A program made the translations under genes and the position numbers. The notes below the pieces were generated by a model, which was not told the origin of the DNA, did no database searches, and saw only the letters and a list, made by a program, of their open reading frames with translations. A DNA stretch of 64,000 bases, taken from positions 186,001 to 250,000 of the forward strand of contig NZ_JACJUU010000001.1 of assembly GCF_014237865.1 (NCBI RefSeq). The letters are read 5' to 3'. This DNA comes from Pusillimonas minor (GTDB lineage: Bacteria > Pseudomonadota > Gammaproteobacteria > Burkholderiales > Burkholderiaceae_B). Positions 28,108 to 37,230 of the stretch are shown here, piece by piece (position 1 is the stretch's first letter; every line of letters starts with the position of its first letter).

Positions 28108-28134
28108 TAAAGTTTTGTCTCGTGCGTCCGTTAC
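28108..28134 (+). promoter_or_regulatory. Candidate sigma28 promoter for flgMN
   Basis: TAAAGTTT (28108-28115), 11 nt, TCCGTTAC (28127-28134). The -35 box is a perfect match to the FliA consensus. It lies 46 bp upstream of the flgM start and downstream of flgA. In other bacteria flgM has a class III FliA promoter giving feedback, and this position fits that role. Confidence 0.65.
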
Positions 28135-28179
28135 CCTCTATACTTAGGGCTCAGACGCCCTGTTACACCGGAGCAACCC

Positions 28180-28461
28180 GTGAAAATCACACCGTCGCTG
28201 AACAAACCTGCCGTTAATTCAATCGCCCCCCAGCGTGCGGGCGTACCTGCGCCTCAAAACAACGCAGGCGCAACCGGCAAGTCTGCTGTCGACCTCAGCA
28301 GTACGGCACGGCATTTGTCCAGCCTCGAAAACAGCGATAACGACATCAACATGGAACGCGTCCAGCAAATCCGCGATGCCATCGCTGCCGGCGAACTCAA
28401 AGTCAACCCAGAACGCATCGCCGATTCGCTGCTGGCCAGCGCCCGCGAACTCCTCAAATAA
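28180..28461 (+). CDS. flgM: Anti-sigma28 factor FlgM
   Basis: 93 residues, GTG start with GGAG 9 nt upstream. The N-terminal half is disordered-looking (for export), and the C-terminal half NDINMERVQQIRDAIAAGEL KVNPERIADSLLASARELL is the FliA-binding region. FlgM holds FliA inactive until the hook is finished, then is secreted. fliA itself is not in the window. It is 9 bp upstream of flgN. Confidence 0.95.
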   Translation: MKITPSLNKPAVNSIAPQRAGVPAPQNNAGATGKSAVDLSSTARHLSSLENSDNDINMERVQQIRDAIAAGELKVNPERIADSLLASARELLK

Positions 28462-28470
28462 ACTATCGCC

Positions 28471-28983
28471 ATGTCAGATCAACCCGACGCACTTCAAGCA
28501 CTTATCGATTGTCTTGACACCGAAGTGCGCCTTGTCGGGCTGTTTATCGACACACTAAAAGCAGAAGCCGGCATTCTTGAATCAGGCCGTCCCGACGAAC
28601 TGGTTGCCTCAAGCCAGAAAAAAGAACAACACGCCGAACATCTTGCCCAGGCCACACAGGCCCGTGACACCGCCCTGCAAGTACTCGGGTTTGCACCAGG
28701 GCATGCCGGCTTGCAGGCAGCAGCAAAGGCATACCCCGAAACCTCTACTTTAGCGGCACGGCTAACCGATCTGGCCTTGCAGGCTCGCAGCCTGAATGAA
28801 ACCAATGGCGCAACCATTGGCGTGCTGCAACGCCAAAACCAACAAATGCTGGAAGTACTGCAACGTCTGGCAAACGCCGGGGCTGGCGCAAGCGAAGTCT
28901 ACGACGCCAGCGGGAAATCAAAACACCTCGATACTCCGGGTGGCGGCACCCAGCCACGGCTTAAGCCCGTAAAAGCCGGCTAA
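28471..28983 (+). CDS. flgN: Flagellar export chaperone FlgN
   Basis: 170 residues, mostly helical: ALQALIDCLDTEVRLVGLFI DTLKAEAGILESGRPDELVA followed by SQKKEQHAEHLAQATQARD. FlgN is the cytoplasmic chaperone for the hook-filament junction proteins FlgK and FlgL. The C-terminal 40 residues are unstructured-looking. It is convergent with flhF, 42 bp away. Confidence 0.9.
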   Translation: MSDQPDALQALIDCLDTEVRLVGLFIDTLKAEAGILESGRPDELVASSQKKEQHAEHLAQATQARDTALQVLGFAPGHAGLQAAAKAYPETSTLAARLTDLALQARSLNETNGATIGVLQRQNQQMLEVLQRLANAGAGASEVYDASGKSKHLDTPGGGTQPRLKPVKAG

Positions 28984-29025
28984 CGCCTGGTAATCACAAG
29001 CGCCGCTTAGCACCGGCATATACGC

Positions 29026-31623
29026 TTAGACCGTCATTTCTTTGAGGGTAAACAACTTCATCATGGCCGACACTGCGGCCACCTGTGTGGGCTTTTGGCT
29101 ACCTGCCAGGCCCAAAAGCGCCTTACGTAACCCAGCAGTTTCAATACCAGCCAAGGCATGCCACGTTGTGAGCCCAACCTGTATAGCAGTCAGCGCACGC
29201 TTTTGAGACGCGTCGGCCCACTGCCGTGGCGCCAGCATGGGCCACCACCGCGCGGCCAGACGGAAAGCGGCTTTTTGTTCGGCAGCCACCAACAGCGCCA
29301 TTGCCAGACGCTCGGGCGATGCGGCAATGGTGGTGGCGTGCGCAAGGCCATGCACTGTACGTAGTACCGTGCCGCTATCACGGTCGACAACGCGAGCGGC
29401 GACCAAAAGCACCGGCAAATGGCCGGCCTGCCGGGACACCAGCTCAACCGCCTGAACACCGGCCCAAACAACCAGTCGCCCACGATCTATGCTTTGGATT
29501 TCGGCCAGGCCGAGCAGCTCGTTAAGCGCGCCAACGGGATGGTAGTCGACGGCCTTGGACAACGCCCCGACGGTTGTGGCGCAACCCTGTTCGTACACTT
29601 TGGTTGTTGCAGGGCACGGCGACAACCAGGCCGCACCCGACGCAGACACCGCATGCCAGAGCGCTTGCGTGGATTGGTCGAAAACATGCAACACAGGCAC
29701 ATCGGCAAGCGACTGCGCTACCCAACTGATCTGGTCAAGCAAGGCCTCGATGTTGCCGGGTGCCTGAAGCGCAGAGCTACCGTCAGAAGCTCGCCAGCCG
29801 TCGGCCAGCGTGAGCTGCTGATACGGCGACGCCCAGGGCGTGCCGGTTTGACTGCACAATACCGTGGCACGCAAGCGGCCAGCCGAACGGTTGTCGGATT
29901 CGCGCAGCGCAATTTGATCGTGCAGCGCCAACATGTACTGCCCCTGCTGGCCCACGAACTCGTTTTGTGCCGCCCGCAATAAATGCAAACCCAATGCCTG
30001 GATGCCGTCGGTGATATCACCTTTAAAGTAGCGGCGCCAGAGCTCGTAGGTTTCAGAAGCCAGAAGATCGTCATCGATCTGCGCGCACGCCCCTTCGATA
30101 TCTGTAAGCTCGACACCACTGCCCGCGCAGCCGGCAACCGTTAACAGATTGGGCAATAATTGGCGACGTTTTTTCTCGATATTCTGCGGTGTTTCTTCGG
30201 CCGGTTTGGCCATTGACATCAGGGCAGCAAAATCGGCCTCGGATGGCGCATACAACGCCTGAGACTGCGGCTTGACCATGGCCCGGTCGACCAGATCGGA
30301 GGCCGACAGATACGACAGGTTTTGCGGGACTTTCTGGCCGTCGGATATATAACAAACCGGCAACTGATAGCGGATGGCCGTGTCAAGGGCCGCGCCCAAA
30401 CGCGTTGCCTCGTCGACCTTGGTAATAATGCAACCGCGCAAACGGCTGCCGCCGTCGTTGGTATAGCTGCGAGCGACTTCGTCGAGCGTGTCGCCGTGGC
30501 TTGAGGCGTTGAGCACCAGCAAACGCTGGATATCGCGCCCGGCCTGGCCCAGCATGGCGGCTTGTTCGGCCACGTGGCGGTCGCGTTGGCTAATACCCAC
30601 GTTATCGATAAGCACGGTTTGATGCACACCCACCCCGCCCAGAATACGGCGCAATTCGGCGGCATCTTGAACCACGTGAACCGGCACGCGCATCATCTGG
30701 CCGTAAATACGCAACTGCTCGTGCGCCCCGATACGGTAGGTGTCAGTTGTGAGCAACACCACGTTTTCGGCACCCAAACGTTTAACGCAACGCGCGGCCA
30801 GCTTGGCCACCGTCGTGGTTTTGCCCACGCCGGTCGGCCCCACCAGCGCCACGACTGAACCGGGCTGCCAAAGCTCGTCTTCGTTCTCGAGCACGGGCAA
30901 ATGGCGCACCAGCTCGTTGCGCGCCCACTGAAACGCCGCCTTGGCACCCATGTTTTCGGGTAAACGCTTGAGCATGGCACGCAGCAATGCCGTACTGAAC
31001 CCAAAACCCAGCAGGGTTTGAAAAAGTGAAATGGCCTGGGGCGCCCGCCGTAACTGGCTGCCCCATAAAAGTTCGTCGATACGGCTTTCGAGGACGCCCT
31101 GCAGGGCGCCAATGGCCCCAAGGACATCGCCGGATGACGCCCCCGGCCCGCCCATGGCTTGCGCCAACGCAGCCGGCGCAGGACGCAAACCCGTTGCCGG
31201 AGGTTGGCGCAACCCCGTGGGCGGCAGACCACCCGCAGACGACCCCGCCCCTGCCGGGCGTGAACTGCCTGTCGCAGCGGGCGCGTGCCCGGCCGAAGCC
31301 CCGGCACGACGCGGGTCGATGCCTTGGGCAGGCGCAGGCGATGCCCCGGACATCCCCGGATAAGACGCAGGCCCTGACGCCTGATCGGGGCGGCGAAAAG
31401 CGGTGCGCATGGTCACCGGCCCCTGCTTGGCGGCGGCCTCGGCTTCTTGGGCTGCAATCTGCTGCACGACATTGTCGGGTAATGCGGTTTGATCGGTGGC
31501 CAGAATTTCGACACCGCCGTTGACACGACGATTGGAAATGATCAGTGCATCAGGCCCAAGCGCCAGACGAACCTGACGCAGGGCTTCGCGATTCGTCGCG
31601 CCGAAAAAACGACTAATGTTCAA
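29026..31623 (-). CDS. flhF: Flagellar SRP-type GTPase FlhF with long C-terminal extension
   Basis: 865 residues, TTG start overlapping the flhA stop (TTGA). The N terminus MNISRFFGATNREALRQVRL through DALIISNRRV matches FlhF. A Pro/Ala-rich linker spans about 90-165. The NG GTPase domain (about 170-455) has P-loop VGPTGVGKTTT at about 260, TTDTYRIGAHEQLRIYG and TKVDEA. Its G3 motif reads IDNVGISQRD rather than DTAG. After LSYLSASDLVDRAM (about 451) come another 410 residues with no recognised domain. FlhF normally sets flagellar position and number together with FlhG. Confidence 0.93.
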   Translation of the reverse strand: MNISRFFGATNREALRQVRLALGPDALIISNRRVNGGVEILATDQTALPDNVVQQIAAQEAEAAAKQGPVTMRTAFRRPDQASGPASYPGMSGASPAPAQGIDPRRAGASAGHAPAATGSSRPAGAGSSAGGLPPTGLRQPPATGLRPAPAALAQAMGGPGASSGDVLGAIGALQGVLESRIDELLWGSQLRRAPQAISLFQTLLGFGFSTALLRAMLKRLPENMGAKAAFQWARNELVRHLPVLENEDELWQPGSVVALVGPTGVGKTTTVAKLAARCVKRLGAENVVLLTTDTYRIGAHEQLRIYGQMMRVPVHVVQDAAELRRILGGVGVHQTVLIDNVGISQRDRHVAEQAAMLGQAGRDIQRLLVLNASSHGDTLDEVARSYTNDGGSRLRGCIITKVDEATRLGAALDTAIRYQLPVCYISDGQKVPQNLSYLSASDLVDRAMVKPQSQALYAPSEADFAALMSMAKPAEETPQNIEKKRRQLLPNLLTVAGCAGSGVELTDIEGACAQIDDDLLASETYELWRRYFKGDITDGIQALGLHLLRAAQNEFVGQQGQYMLALHDQIALRESDNRSAGRLRATVLCSQTGTPWASPYQQLTLADGWRASDGSSALQAPGNIEALLDQISWVAQSLADVPVLHVFDQSTQALWHAVSASGAAWLSPCPATTKVYEQGCATTVGALSKAVDYHPVGALNELLGLAEIQSIDRGRLVVWAGVQAVELVSRQAGHLPVLLVAARVVDRDSGTVLRTVHGLAHATTIAASPERLAMALLVAAEQKAAFRLAARWWPMLAPRQWADASQKRALTAIQVGLTTWHALAGIETAGLRKALLGLAGSQKPTQVAAVSAMMKLFTLKEMTV

Positions 31624-33734
31624 CTAGGACTCCCGCCAATTACTGAAGTGATACGCAGTATACGTTCTTCAGGAATCTCGAAGTTGGACAAGACGCCCAA
31701 CTGCGGAAAATGATGTCGCAAGAACCTCGACAACGAAGATCGCAACACAGGCGGCACAACCAGCACTGCCGCATCGCCACGTGCTTCTTGCGCATTGATA
31801 GCGCGCTGTGCGTCATTGAGCAGGGTTTCGGCAAGACCGGGTTCGAGCGCGCCGCTTGTGGTCAGCGCCTGGGTCAGCACGCGCTCGAGCTTGGGGTCGA
31901 GGCCGATGACACGCAAGTCGCCGTCGCCGGGGAACCACTGCTGAGTAATTGCCCGGCCCAGGGCAATACGAACCTGCTGCAACAGTTCGACCGGATCCGG
32001 ACCGGTACCACTGGGGTTCAGGGCCGCCAGACGCGGCGCATGCTCGGCCAGACATTCGATAATAGTGCGGACATCTCGAATGGGTACTTCTTCGTCGAGC
32101 AAGCCACGCAATACTTTTTGCAAGGCCGTCAGACTGATGGTCTTGGGCACCAGATCTTCGACCAGCTTGGGCGATTCTTTAGCAATATGGTCAAGCAACT
32201 GCTGGACTTCTTGACGGCCCAGCAACTGGGCACCGTAGCGATGCATCAGATGATTAAGGTGGGTGGCCACAACAGTACCTGCATCTACCACGGTGTAACC
32301 GGCAATTTGCGCCTGTTCACGCAACGACACGTCAATCCATACGGCCGGCAAGCCGAACGCCGGGTCAGTTGTGGGCGTGCCAGGCAACTTAGTTGCCACC
32401 TCCCCCGGGTCAATTGCCATCCATTGGTCGGGCATGGCCAGACCGCGCCCCACTTCAACGCCCGACAGCAAAATACGATACTCGTTGGGTTTGAGTTCGA
32501 GGTTGTCGCGAATGTGCACCACGGGCGGCAAAAAGCCGACGTCTTGCGCAAACTTTTTGCGCAAGCTTCGAATGCGGTGCAACAACTCGCCATTTTGAGA
32601 GTGGTCGACCAACGAAATGAGGCGGTAACCCACCTCAAGCCCTAGCGGATCAACTAAAGCAACGTCATCCCAGGTGGCCTCGGCAGCAGCAGCTTCGGCA
32701 GCCGCCTGCTGCTGGACGGGGTCGGGCGCAGCCTTAACGGCTTCTTCTTGCTGGCGCTTGTAAAGCACCCAGCCCGTACCGGCCAACGAAGCGGCCAACA
32801 ACAGAAATGCAAAATGCGGCATGTTGGGAATAAGGCCCATGATGCCCAAAATAGCCGCCGTGATAAACATGACGGTCGGGTTGGCCAGCAATTGGCCCAC
32901 CATTTGCTGGCCGATATCTTCGTCGGTGGCCACACGCGACACCACCACACCGGCCGCTGTAGAGATCACCAACGCCGGGATTTGCGCAACCAGACCGTCG
33001 CCAATAGCCAAAATAGTGTAAACCTCGGCGGCATCGGCAAAACTTAAACCGTGCTGGCCAACACCCACGATAAGGCCGCCGACAATATTGATGACCATGA
33101 TCAGCAAACCGGCGACGGCGTCGCCGCGGACAAACTTGCTGGCACCGTCCATCGAGCCATAAAACTCGGCCTCCTGACTCACCTCGGCGCGACGTCGGCG
33201 CGCCTCTTCCTCACCAATCAACCCGGCATTAAGATCGGCGTCGATAGCCATTTGCTTACCCGGCATGGCATCGAGGGTAAAGCGCGCGCCGACTTCAGCA
33301 ATACGCCCCGCGCCCTTGGTGATGACCATAAAGTTGATGATGACCAGAATGATGAACACGATGATACCGACGGCAAAATTGCCGCCGATAAGAAAGTGAC
33401 CGAAAGCTTCGATAACCTGGCCGGCCGCGTCGGGGCCCTGATGCCCGTTCATGAGCACAACGCGGGTCGAGGCGACGTTAAGCGCCAGCCTTAACAGAGT
33501 GGTAAACAACAACACTGCCGGGAAAGCTGCGAAATCGAGCGGCTTTTTAGTAAACATGGCCACCAGCAGCACCATGATCGACATCGCGATATTGAACGTA
33601 AAGAACAAGTCGAGGACGATAGGCGATAACGGCAGGATCATCATGGACAAAACCATGATGATCAAAATGGGGCCCGCCAGCAATCGTGCGTGCTGCGAAC
33701 CGTTGGCTTTAAACAGGGCGAGTAAGTTATTCAT
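31620..33734 (-). CDS. flhA: Flagellar export gate protein FlhA
   Basis: 704 residues. Eight N-terminal membrane helices include LSMMILPLSPIVLDLFFTFN and the FHIPEP-type cytoplasmic loop region with DAMPGKQMAIDADLNAGLIG. The large C-terminal domain (from about residue 355) binds chaperone-substrate complexes and contains VGFLPPVVHIRDNLELKPNE YRILLSGVEVG. FlhA uses the proton gradient for export. It lies between flhB and flhF, with TTGA overlap to flhF. Confidence 0.98.
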   Translation of the reverse strand: MNNLLALFKANGSQHARLLAGPILIIMVLSMMILPLSPIVLDLFFTFNIAMSIMVLLVAMFTKKPLDFAAFPAVLLFTTLLRLALNVASTRVVLMNGHQGPDAAGQVIEAFGHFLIGGNFAVGIIVFIILVIINFMVITKGAGRIAEVGARFTLDAMPGKQMAIDADLNAGLIGEEEARRRRAEVSQEAEFYGSMDGASKFVRGDAVAGLLIMVINIVGGLIVGVGQHGLSFADAAEVYTILAIGDGLVAQIPALVISTAAGVVVSRVATDEDIGQQMVGQLLANPTVMFITAAILGIMGLIPNMPHFAFLLLAASLAGTGWVLYKRQQEEAVKAAPDPVQQQAAAEAAAAEATWDDVALVDPLGLEVGYRLISLVDHSQNGELLHRIRSLRKKFAQDVGFLPPVVHIRDNLELKPNEYRILLSGVEVGRGLAMPDQWMAIDPGEVATKLPGTPTTDPAFGLPAVWIDVSLREQAQIAGYTVVDAGTVVATHLNHLMHRYGAQLLGRQEVQQLLDHIAKESPKLVEDLVPKTISLTALQKVLRGLLDEEVPIRDVRTIIECLAEHAPRLAALNPSGTGPDPVELLQQVRIALGRAITQQWFPGDGDLRVIGLDPKLERVLTQALTTSGALEPGLAETLLNDAQRAINAQEARGDAAVLVVPPVLRSSLSRFLRHHFPQLGVLSNFEIPEERILRITSVIGGSPS

Positions 33735-33751
33735 TAAATTCAGGTGCCTGG

Positions 33752-34891
33752 CTATTTAGCCGACAAAGGGTCGAGCTCGGGCGGTACCGGCAAATTGTCG
33801 GGCACAAGGGGTTCTACACCCGTGCCATTGTTCCAGCTTCGCAGCTGGAACACCCAGGCCAAGATCTCGGCCACCGCTTTATAGAGTTCGACAGGAATTT
33901 CGTGCCCCAGCTCGACATGCTCGTGCAAGGCACGAGCCAGTGGCGGCGCGCTGAACATGGGGACTTTATGTTCATCGGCAAGCATGCGTATGCGTGCGGC
34001 GATCAGGCCGCTGCCCTTTGCCACCACGCGTGGCGCACCCGTGCCGCCATCTTCGTACTTTAACGCTACGGCATAATGCGTAGGGTTGGTGACTACCACA
34101 TCGGCCTTGGGAACTTCGGACATCATGCGGCGCCGTGCCATGGCGCGTTGCTGCGCCCGAATGCGCCCCTTGACGTGAGGATCCCCCTCGCTTTCTTTAT
34201 GCTCTTGCTTGACGTCTTGACGGCTCATGCGCAGCTTTTTATGGTGGCTGTACAACTGCCAGGGCGCATCGATGAACACAATAAGCAATAAGGCGGCAAC
34301 AATAAGTGCACTGCACAAAGCCACCAACCGCATGCCATTGACCAAGGCCGCAGTGGGCGACGCGTAGGTCAGTGCCAGCATGTCGTCGCGGTAAGCCCAA
34401 ATGACCGCGGCCGAGATCCCGCCGATGACCGTTGCCTTAAGCAGGGTTTTAATCAATTCGACCAGGGTTTGCGCCGAAAACATGCGCATGACGCCTTTCA
34501 GAGGGTTCATGCGCTCGAACTTGGGTTCGAGGGCTTTTGTGGAAAACAACAGCCCACCAAGCGAAACCGACGAAAACACGGCCAGTATGATCAATATTCC
34601 GAAAATCGGCAGCAAAATCAGCAGCGCGTTCCAGGCCGAACTGACGGCCTGTTCGGTCATGACCCCTGTATCTTTAGCGACCCGCTGGTCGAACCACATG
34701 CCCGCCCGGATCACCCCGGTGAGGGTACGGTAGAGCTCGCCGCCCATGAACCATAAGCCAGCCACGCCTCCGGCCAGCAGCATAAAGGTATTGAGCTCGC
34801 GCGAACGCGCCACCTGCCCTTCTTCTCGCGCCTTTTCCAGGCGCCGGGGGGTGGCTGATTCGGTTTTTTCGAGGTCGCTATCCTCTGCCAT
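33752..34891 (-). CDS. flhB: Flagellar export switch protein FlhB
   Basis: 379 residues. The N terminus EDSDLEKTESATPRRLEKAR EEGQVARSREL is typical of the family. Four membrane segments follow, then the cytoplasmic domain with the autocleavage motif NPTH (VVTNPTHYAVALKY) and PRVVAKGSGLIAARIRMLAD. FlhB switches export from rod/hook to filament substrates when contacted by FliK. A second free-standing copy of its C-terminal part is encoded at 1671-1973. Confidence 0.98.
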   Translation of the reverse strand: MAEDSDLEKTESATPRRLEKAREEGQVARSRELNTFMLLAGGVAGLWFMGGELYRTLTGVIRAGMWFDQRVAKDTGVMTEQAVSSAWNALLILLPIFGILIILAVFSSVSLGGLLFSTKALEPKFERMNPLKGVMRMFSAQTLVELIKTLLKATVIGGISAAVIWAYRDDMLALTYASPTAALVNGMRLVALCSALIVAALLLIVFIDAPWQLYSHHKKLRMSRQDVKQEHKESEGDPHVKGRIRAQQRAMARRRMMSEVPKADVVVTNPTHYAVALKYEDGGTGAPRVVAKGSGLIAARIRMLADEHKVPMFSAPPLARALHEHVELGHEIPVELYKAVAEILAWVFQLRSWNNGTGVEPLVPDNLPVPPELDPLSAK

Positions 34892-34921
34892 GGGTTAAAA
34901 ATGCTGCCGGAAAAAATAAAA

Positions 34922-34966
34922 GGTAAAACCTGCCTGCCCGGAGTATAAGGGCTGGCCGATTTTACC
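34922..34966 (-). terminator. Hairpin between cheZ and flhB, probable terminator
   Basis: GGTAAAA (34922-34928) pairs with TTTTACC (34960-34966); part of the GC-rich interior can pair as well. On the minus strand it is followed by TTTTATTTTTTCC. It lies in the 115-bp gap between cheZ and flhB. It would separate the mot-che unit from flhBAF, or act as an attenuator. Confidence 0.55.
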
Positions 34967-35006
34967 TAAGTGGCAAGCAACGCCGAGAAAGGCGCTTAAT
35001 TCAGGT

Positions 35007-35663
35007 CTAAAAACCCAGGCTGGACAGCAAATCGTCGACCTGATCCTGGCTGGAAACAACCTCAGGTTTGCCTTCGGGCTTGATCTGCGGACCATTAAGC
35101 AAGGAGTCCATTTCTTTTTGCTTGGCCTGACGCTGATCTTCGGGTAAGTAATTAATAAGCACCTGAACGAGCTCGGTTTCGATGGCACTGATAACGCCAA
35201 GCATCCGCATAATGACCTGACCGGTCAGATCCTGGAAGTCTTGCGCCATGATAATTTCCATGAGCTTGTCTTGCGAGACCCGGGTTTTCTCGGGGATATC
35301 GCGCAACAGCGCACGGGTGTCATCAACCAACTGGCGCGCTTCGGTCAACTCGGCCGGATGCTTGAACCATTCTTGCCAACGCGCATCAAGGCCCTCGGCC
35401 TGACGCTGCATCTCTTCTTGCAAAGGCCGGGCCTCTTCGGCCGCGTTCAGCACGCGATTGGCCGCCTGTTCGGTCATTTGAGCGACGTAATCAAGCCGGT
35501 CACGTGCGTCGGGGATGGCTTCGGCGGCCTCGGTAATGGTTTGATCCAGGCCAAGCTCGCGCATGCTTTCGCGCAGCATGCGCGTAACATGCGCAATTCG
35601 CTGGATAAGCTCGGGGTGCTGCTCGGGGCTGGCGTCAACCGCACCCGGGTCTTCGGTCGTCAT
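35007..35663 (-). CDS. cheZ: CheY-P phosphatase CheZ
   Basis: 218 residues, a long helical hairpin protein. The catalytic Gln region reads IMAQDFQDLTGQVIMRMLGV (Q in DLTGQ). The C-terminal peptide QDQVDDLLSSLGF is the CheY-binding helix, nearly identical to E. coli. CheZ removes phosphate from CheY-P. Last gene of the mot-che series, 10 bp after cheY. Confidence 0.97.
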   Translation of the reverse strand: MTTEDPGAVDASPEQHPELIQRIAHVTRMLRESMRELGLDQTITEAAEAIPDARDRLDYVAQMTEQAANRVLNAAEEARPLQEEMQRQAEGLDARWQEWFKHPAELTEARQLVDDTRALLRDIPEKTRVSQDKLMEIIMAQDFQDLTGQVIMRMLGVISAIETELVQVLINYLPEDQRQAKQKEMDSLLNGPQIKPEGKPEVVSSQDQVDDLLSSLGF

Positions 35664-35673
35664 GGCAAACCCC

Positions 35674-36063
35674 TTACGCGTTGATCTTTTCGAAAATCTT
35701 GTTCAGTTTCTCTTCGAGAACCGCCGCTGTAAATGGCTTGACCACGTAACCGCTGGCACCGGCCTTGGCGGCCGCGACAATATTTTCTTTCTTGGCTTCG
35801 GCCGTGACCATAAGCACGGGCAAACTGGCCAGCGCCGCATCGGCACGAATATGCTGCAACATGGTCAGGCCGTCCATATTGGGCATATTCCAATCGGACA
35901 CGATAAGGTCAAAACTACCATTACGGATTTTATCCAGGCCCATCTGGCCGTCCTCTGCCTCATCGACATTATCAAAGCCCAGGTCTTTCAGCAGGTTTTT
36001 GATGATCCGGCGCATTGTGGGAAAGTCGTCCACAACGAGGATCTTGATGTTTTTTTGAACCAC
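35674..36063 (-). CDS. cheY: Chemotaxis response regulator CheY
   Basis: 129 residues, single receiver domain. Acidic pocket [10 protein letters not shown], phospho-acceptor Asp in [13 protein letters not shown], switch Thr in [12 protein letters not shown] and conserved Lys in GYVVKPFTA are all present. CheY-P binds FliM/FliN to change rotation direction. It is between cheB and cheZ. Confidence 0.98.
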   Translation of the reverse strand: MVQKNIKILVVDDFPTMRRIIKNLLKDLGFDNVDEAEDGQMGLDKIRNGSFDLIVSDWNMPNMDGLTMLQHIRADAALASLPVLMVTAEAKKENIVAAAKAGASGYVVKPFTAAVLEEKLNKIFEKINA

Positions 36064-36103
36064 TTTACTCTCCGATTGAATTTATGACTGCCCGCCTGGC
36101 AGC

Positions 36104-37159
36104 TTATACGCGATGCCCGTAGGCACCCGCGCTGGACAATAATTTTTCGCTTATTTGTTGCAACGGTACGGCCTCGTCGGCAGCACCAATAAGCAATGCT
36201 TCGCGCGGCATGCCAAACACCACGCAACTGGCCTCGTCTTGCGCAAAAGTCGCCGCGCCGGCCTGTTTCATGGCCAGCAAACCCTGGGCGCCGTCTTTGC
36301 CCATACCGGTAAGCAGTGCGCCAACGGCGTTCTTTCCGGCCACCTGGGCCACAGAATGAAACAGCACATCAACAGAGGGCCGATGGCGGTTGACGGGCTC
36401 GGTTTCTTCGAGGCGCACCACGTAATTTGCGCCCGAGCGCGCCAGCTTCATGTGCGCCACGCCACCCGGTGCAAGGTAAACATGCCCGGGTAACACACGC
36501 TGGCCGTCTTCGGCTTCGTGGACGCGAACCGCGCAAAGATTGTCGAGGCGCTGCACGAACGACTTGGTAAACCCGGCGGGCATATGCTGCGTAATCATAA
36601 TCGCCGGGCTGTTGGCTGGCAACGGCACCAGCACCTGACGAATGGCCTCGGTGCCGCCGGTAGAGGCCCCGATTGCGATGATCTTTTCGGTGGTCGAGAA
36701 CACCGCATTCAGGCGCTTCGCTGGTGCGCCAGGCGTCGCTGCAGGACGCGGCCGGGGGCGCGAACTGGCTGCCGCGCGGATTTTATCGGCGATTAAATCG
36801 CTGTATTCCATCAGACCATCACGCAAACCCAGCTTGGGCTTGGTGACGAAATCGACTGCACCCAGCTCGAGGGCACGAAGCGTCACTTCGGAATTGCGTT
36901 CGGTCAGTGACGACACCATCACAACAGGCATGGGCCGCAACCGCATCAGACGCTCCAGGAAGTCGAGCCCGTCCATGCGCGGCATTTCGACGTCCAGTGT
37001 CAGGACATCGGGATTATGTTGCTTGATTAATTCGCGAGCGACCAACGGATCGGGGGCGACGGCCACGACTTCCATGTCGGGCTGCTTGTTGATGATCTCG
37101 GTCATCAACCCACGGACCAGAGCCGAGTCATCAACGCATAACACCCGGATTTTCTTCAT
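36104..37159 (-). CDS. cheB: Chemoreceptor methylesterase/deamidase CheB
   Basis: 351 residues. The receiver domain ([12 protein letters not shown]; phospho-Asp in [12 protein letters not shown]) is joined through an Ala/Pro-rich linker to the esterase domain. The catalytic triad is visible: Ser in [10 protein letters not shown], His in [12 protein letters not shown], Asp in GMGKDGAQG. CheB removes methyl groups from chemoreceptors and deamidates them. cheD is absent nearby. Confidence 0.97.
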   Translation of the reverse strand: MKKIRVLCVDDSALVRGLMTEIINKQPDMEVVAVAPDPLVARELIKQHNPDVLTLDVEMPRMDGLDFLERLMRLRPMPVVMVSSLTERNSEVTLRALELGAVDFVTKPKLGLRDGLMEYSDLIADKIRAAASSRPRPRPAATPGAPAKRLNAVFSTTEKIIAIGASTGGTEAIRQVLVPLPANSPAIMITQHMPAGFTKSFVQRLDNLCAVRVHEAEDGQRVLPGHVYLAPGGVAHMKLARSGANYVVRLEETEPVNRHRPSVDVLFHSVAQVAGKNAVGALLTGMGKDGAQGLLAMKQAGAATFAQDEASCVVFGMPREALLIGAADEAVPLQQISEKLLSSAGAYGHRV

Positions 37160-37230
37160 GACTTTGGCCTTTTGTATATGTGCTACTAAAAATCTTTTTA
37201 ACCTGCAGGGCTGCTAACAGGCATTACTGC

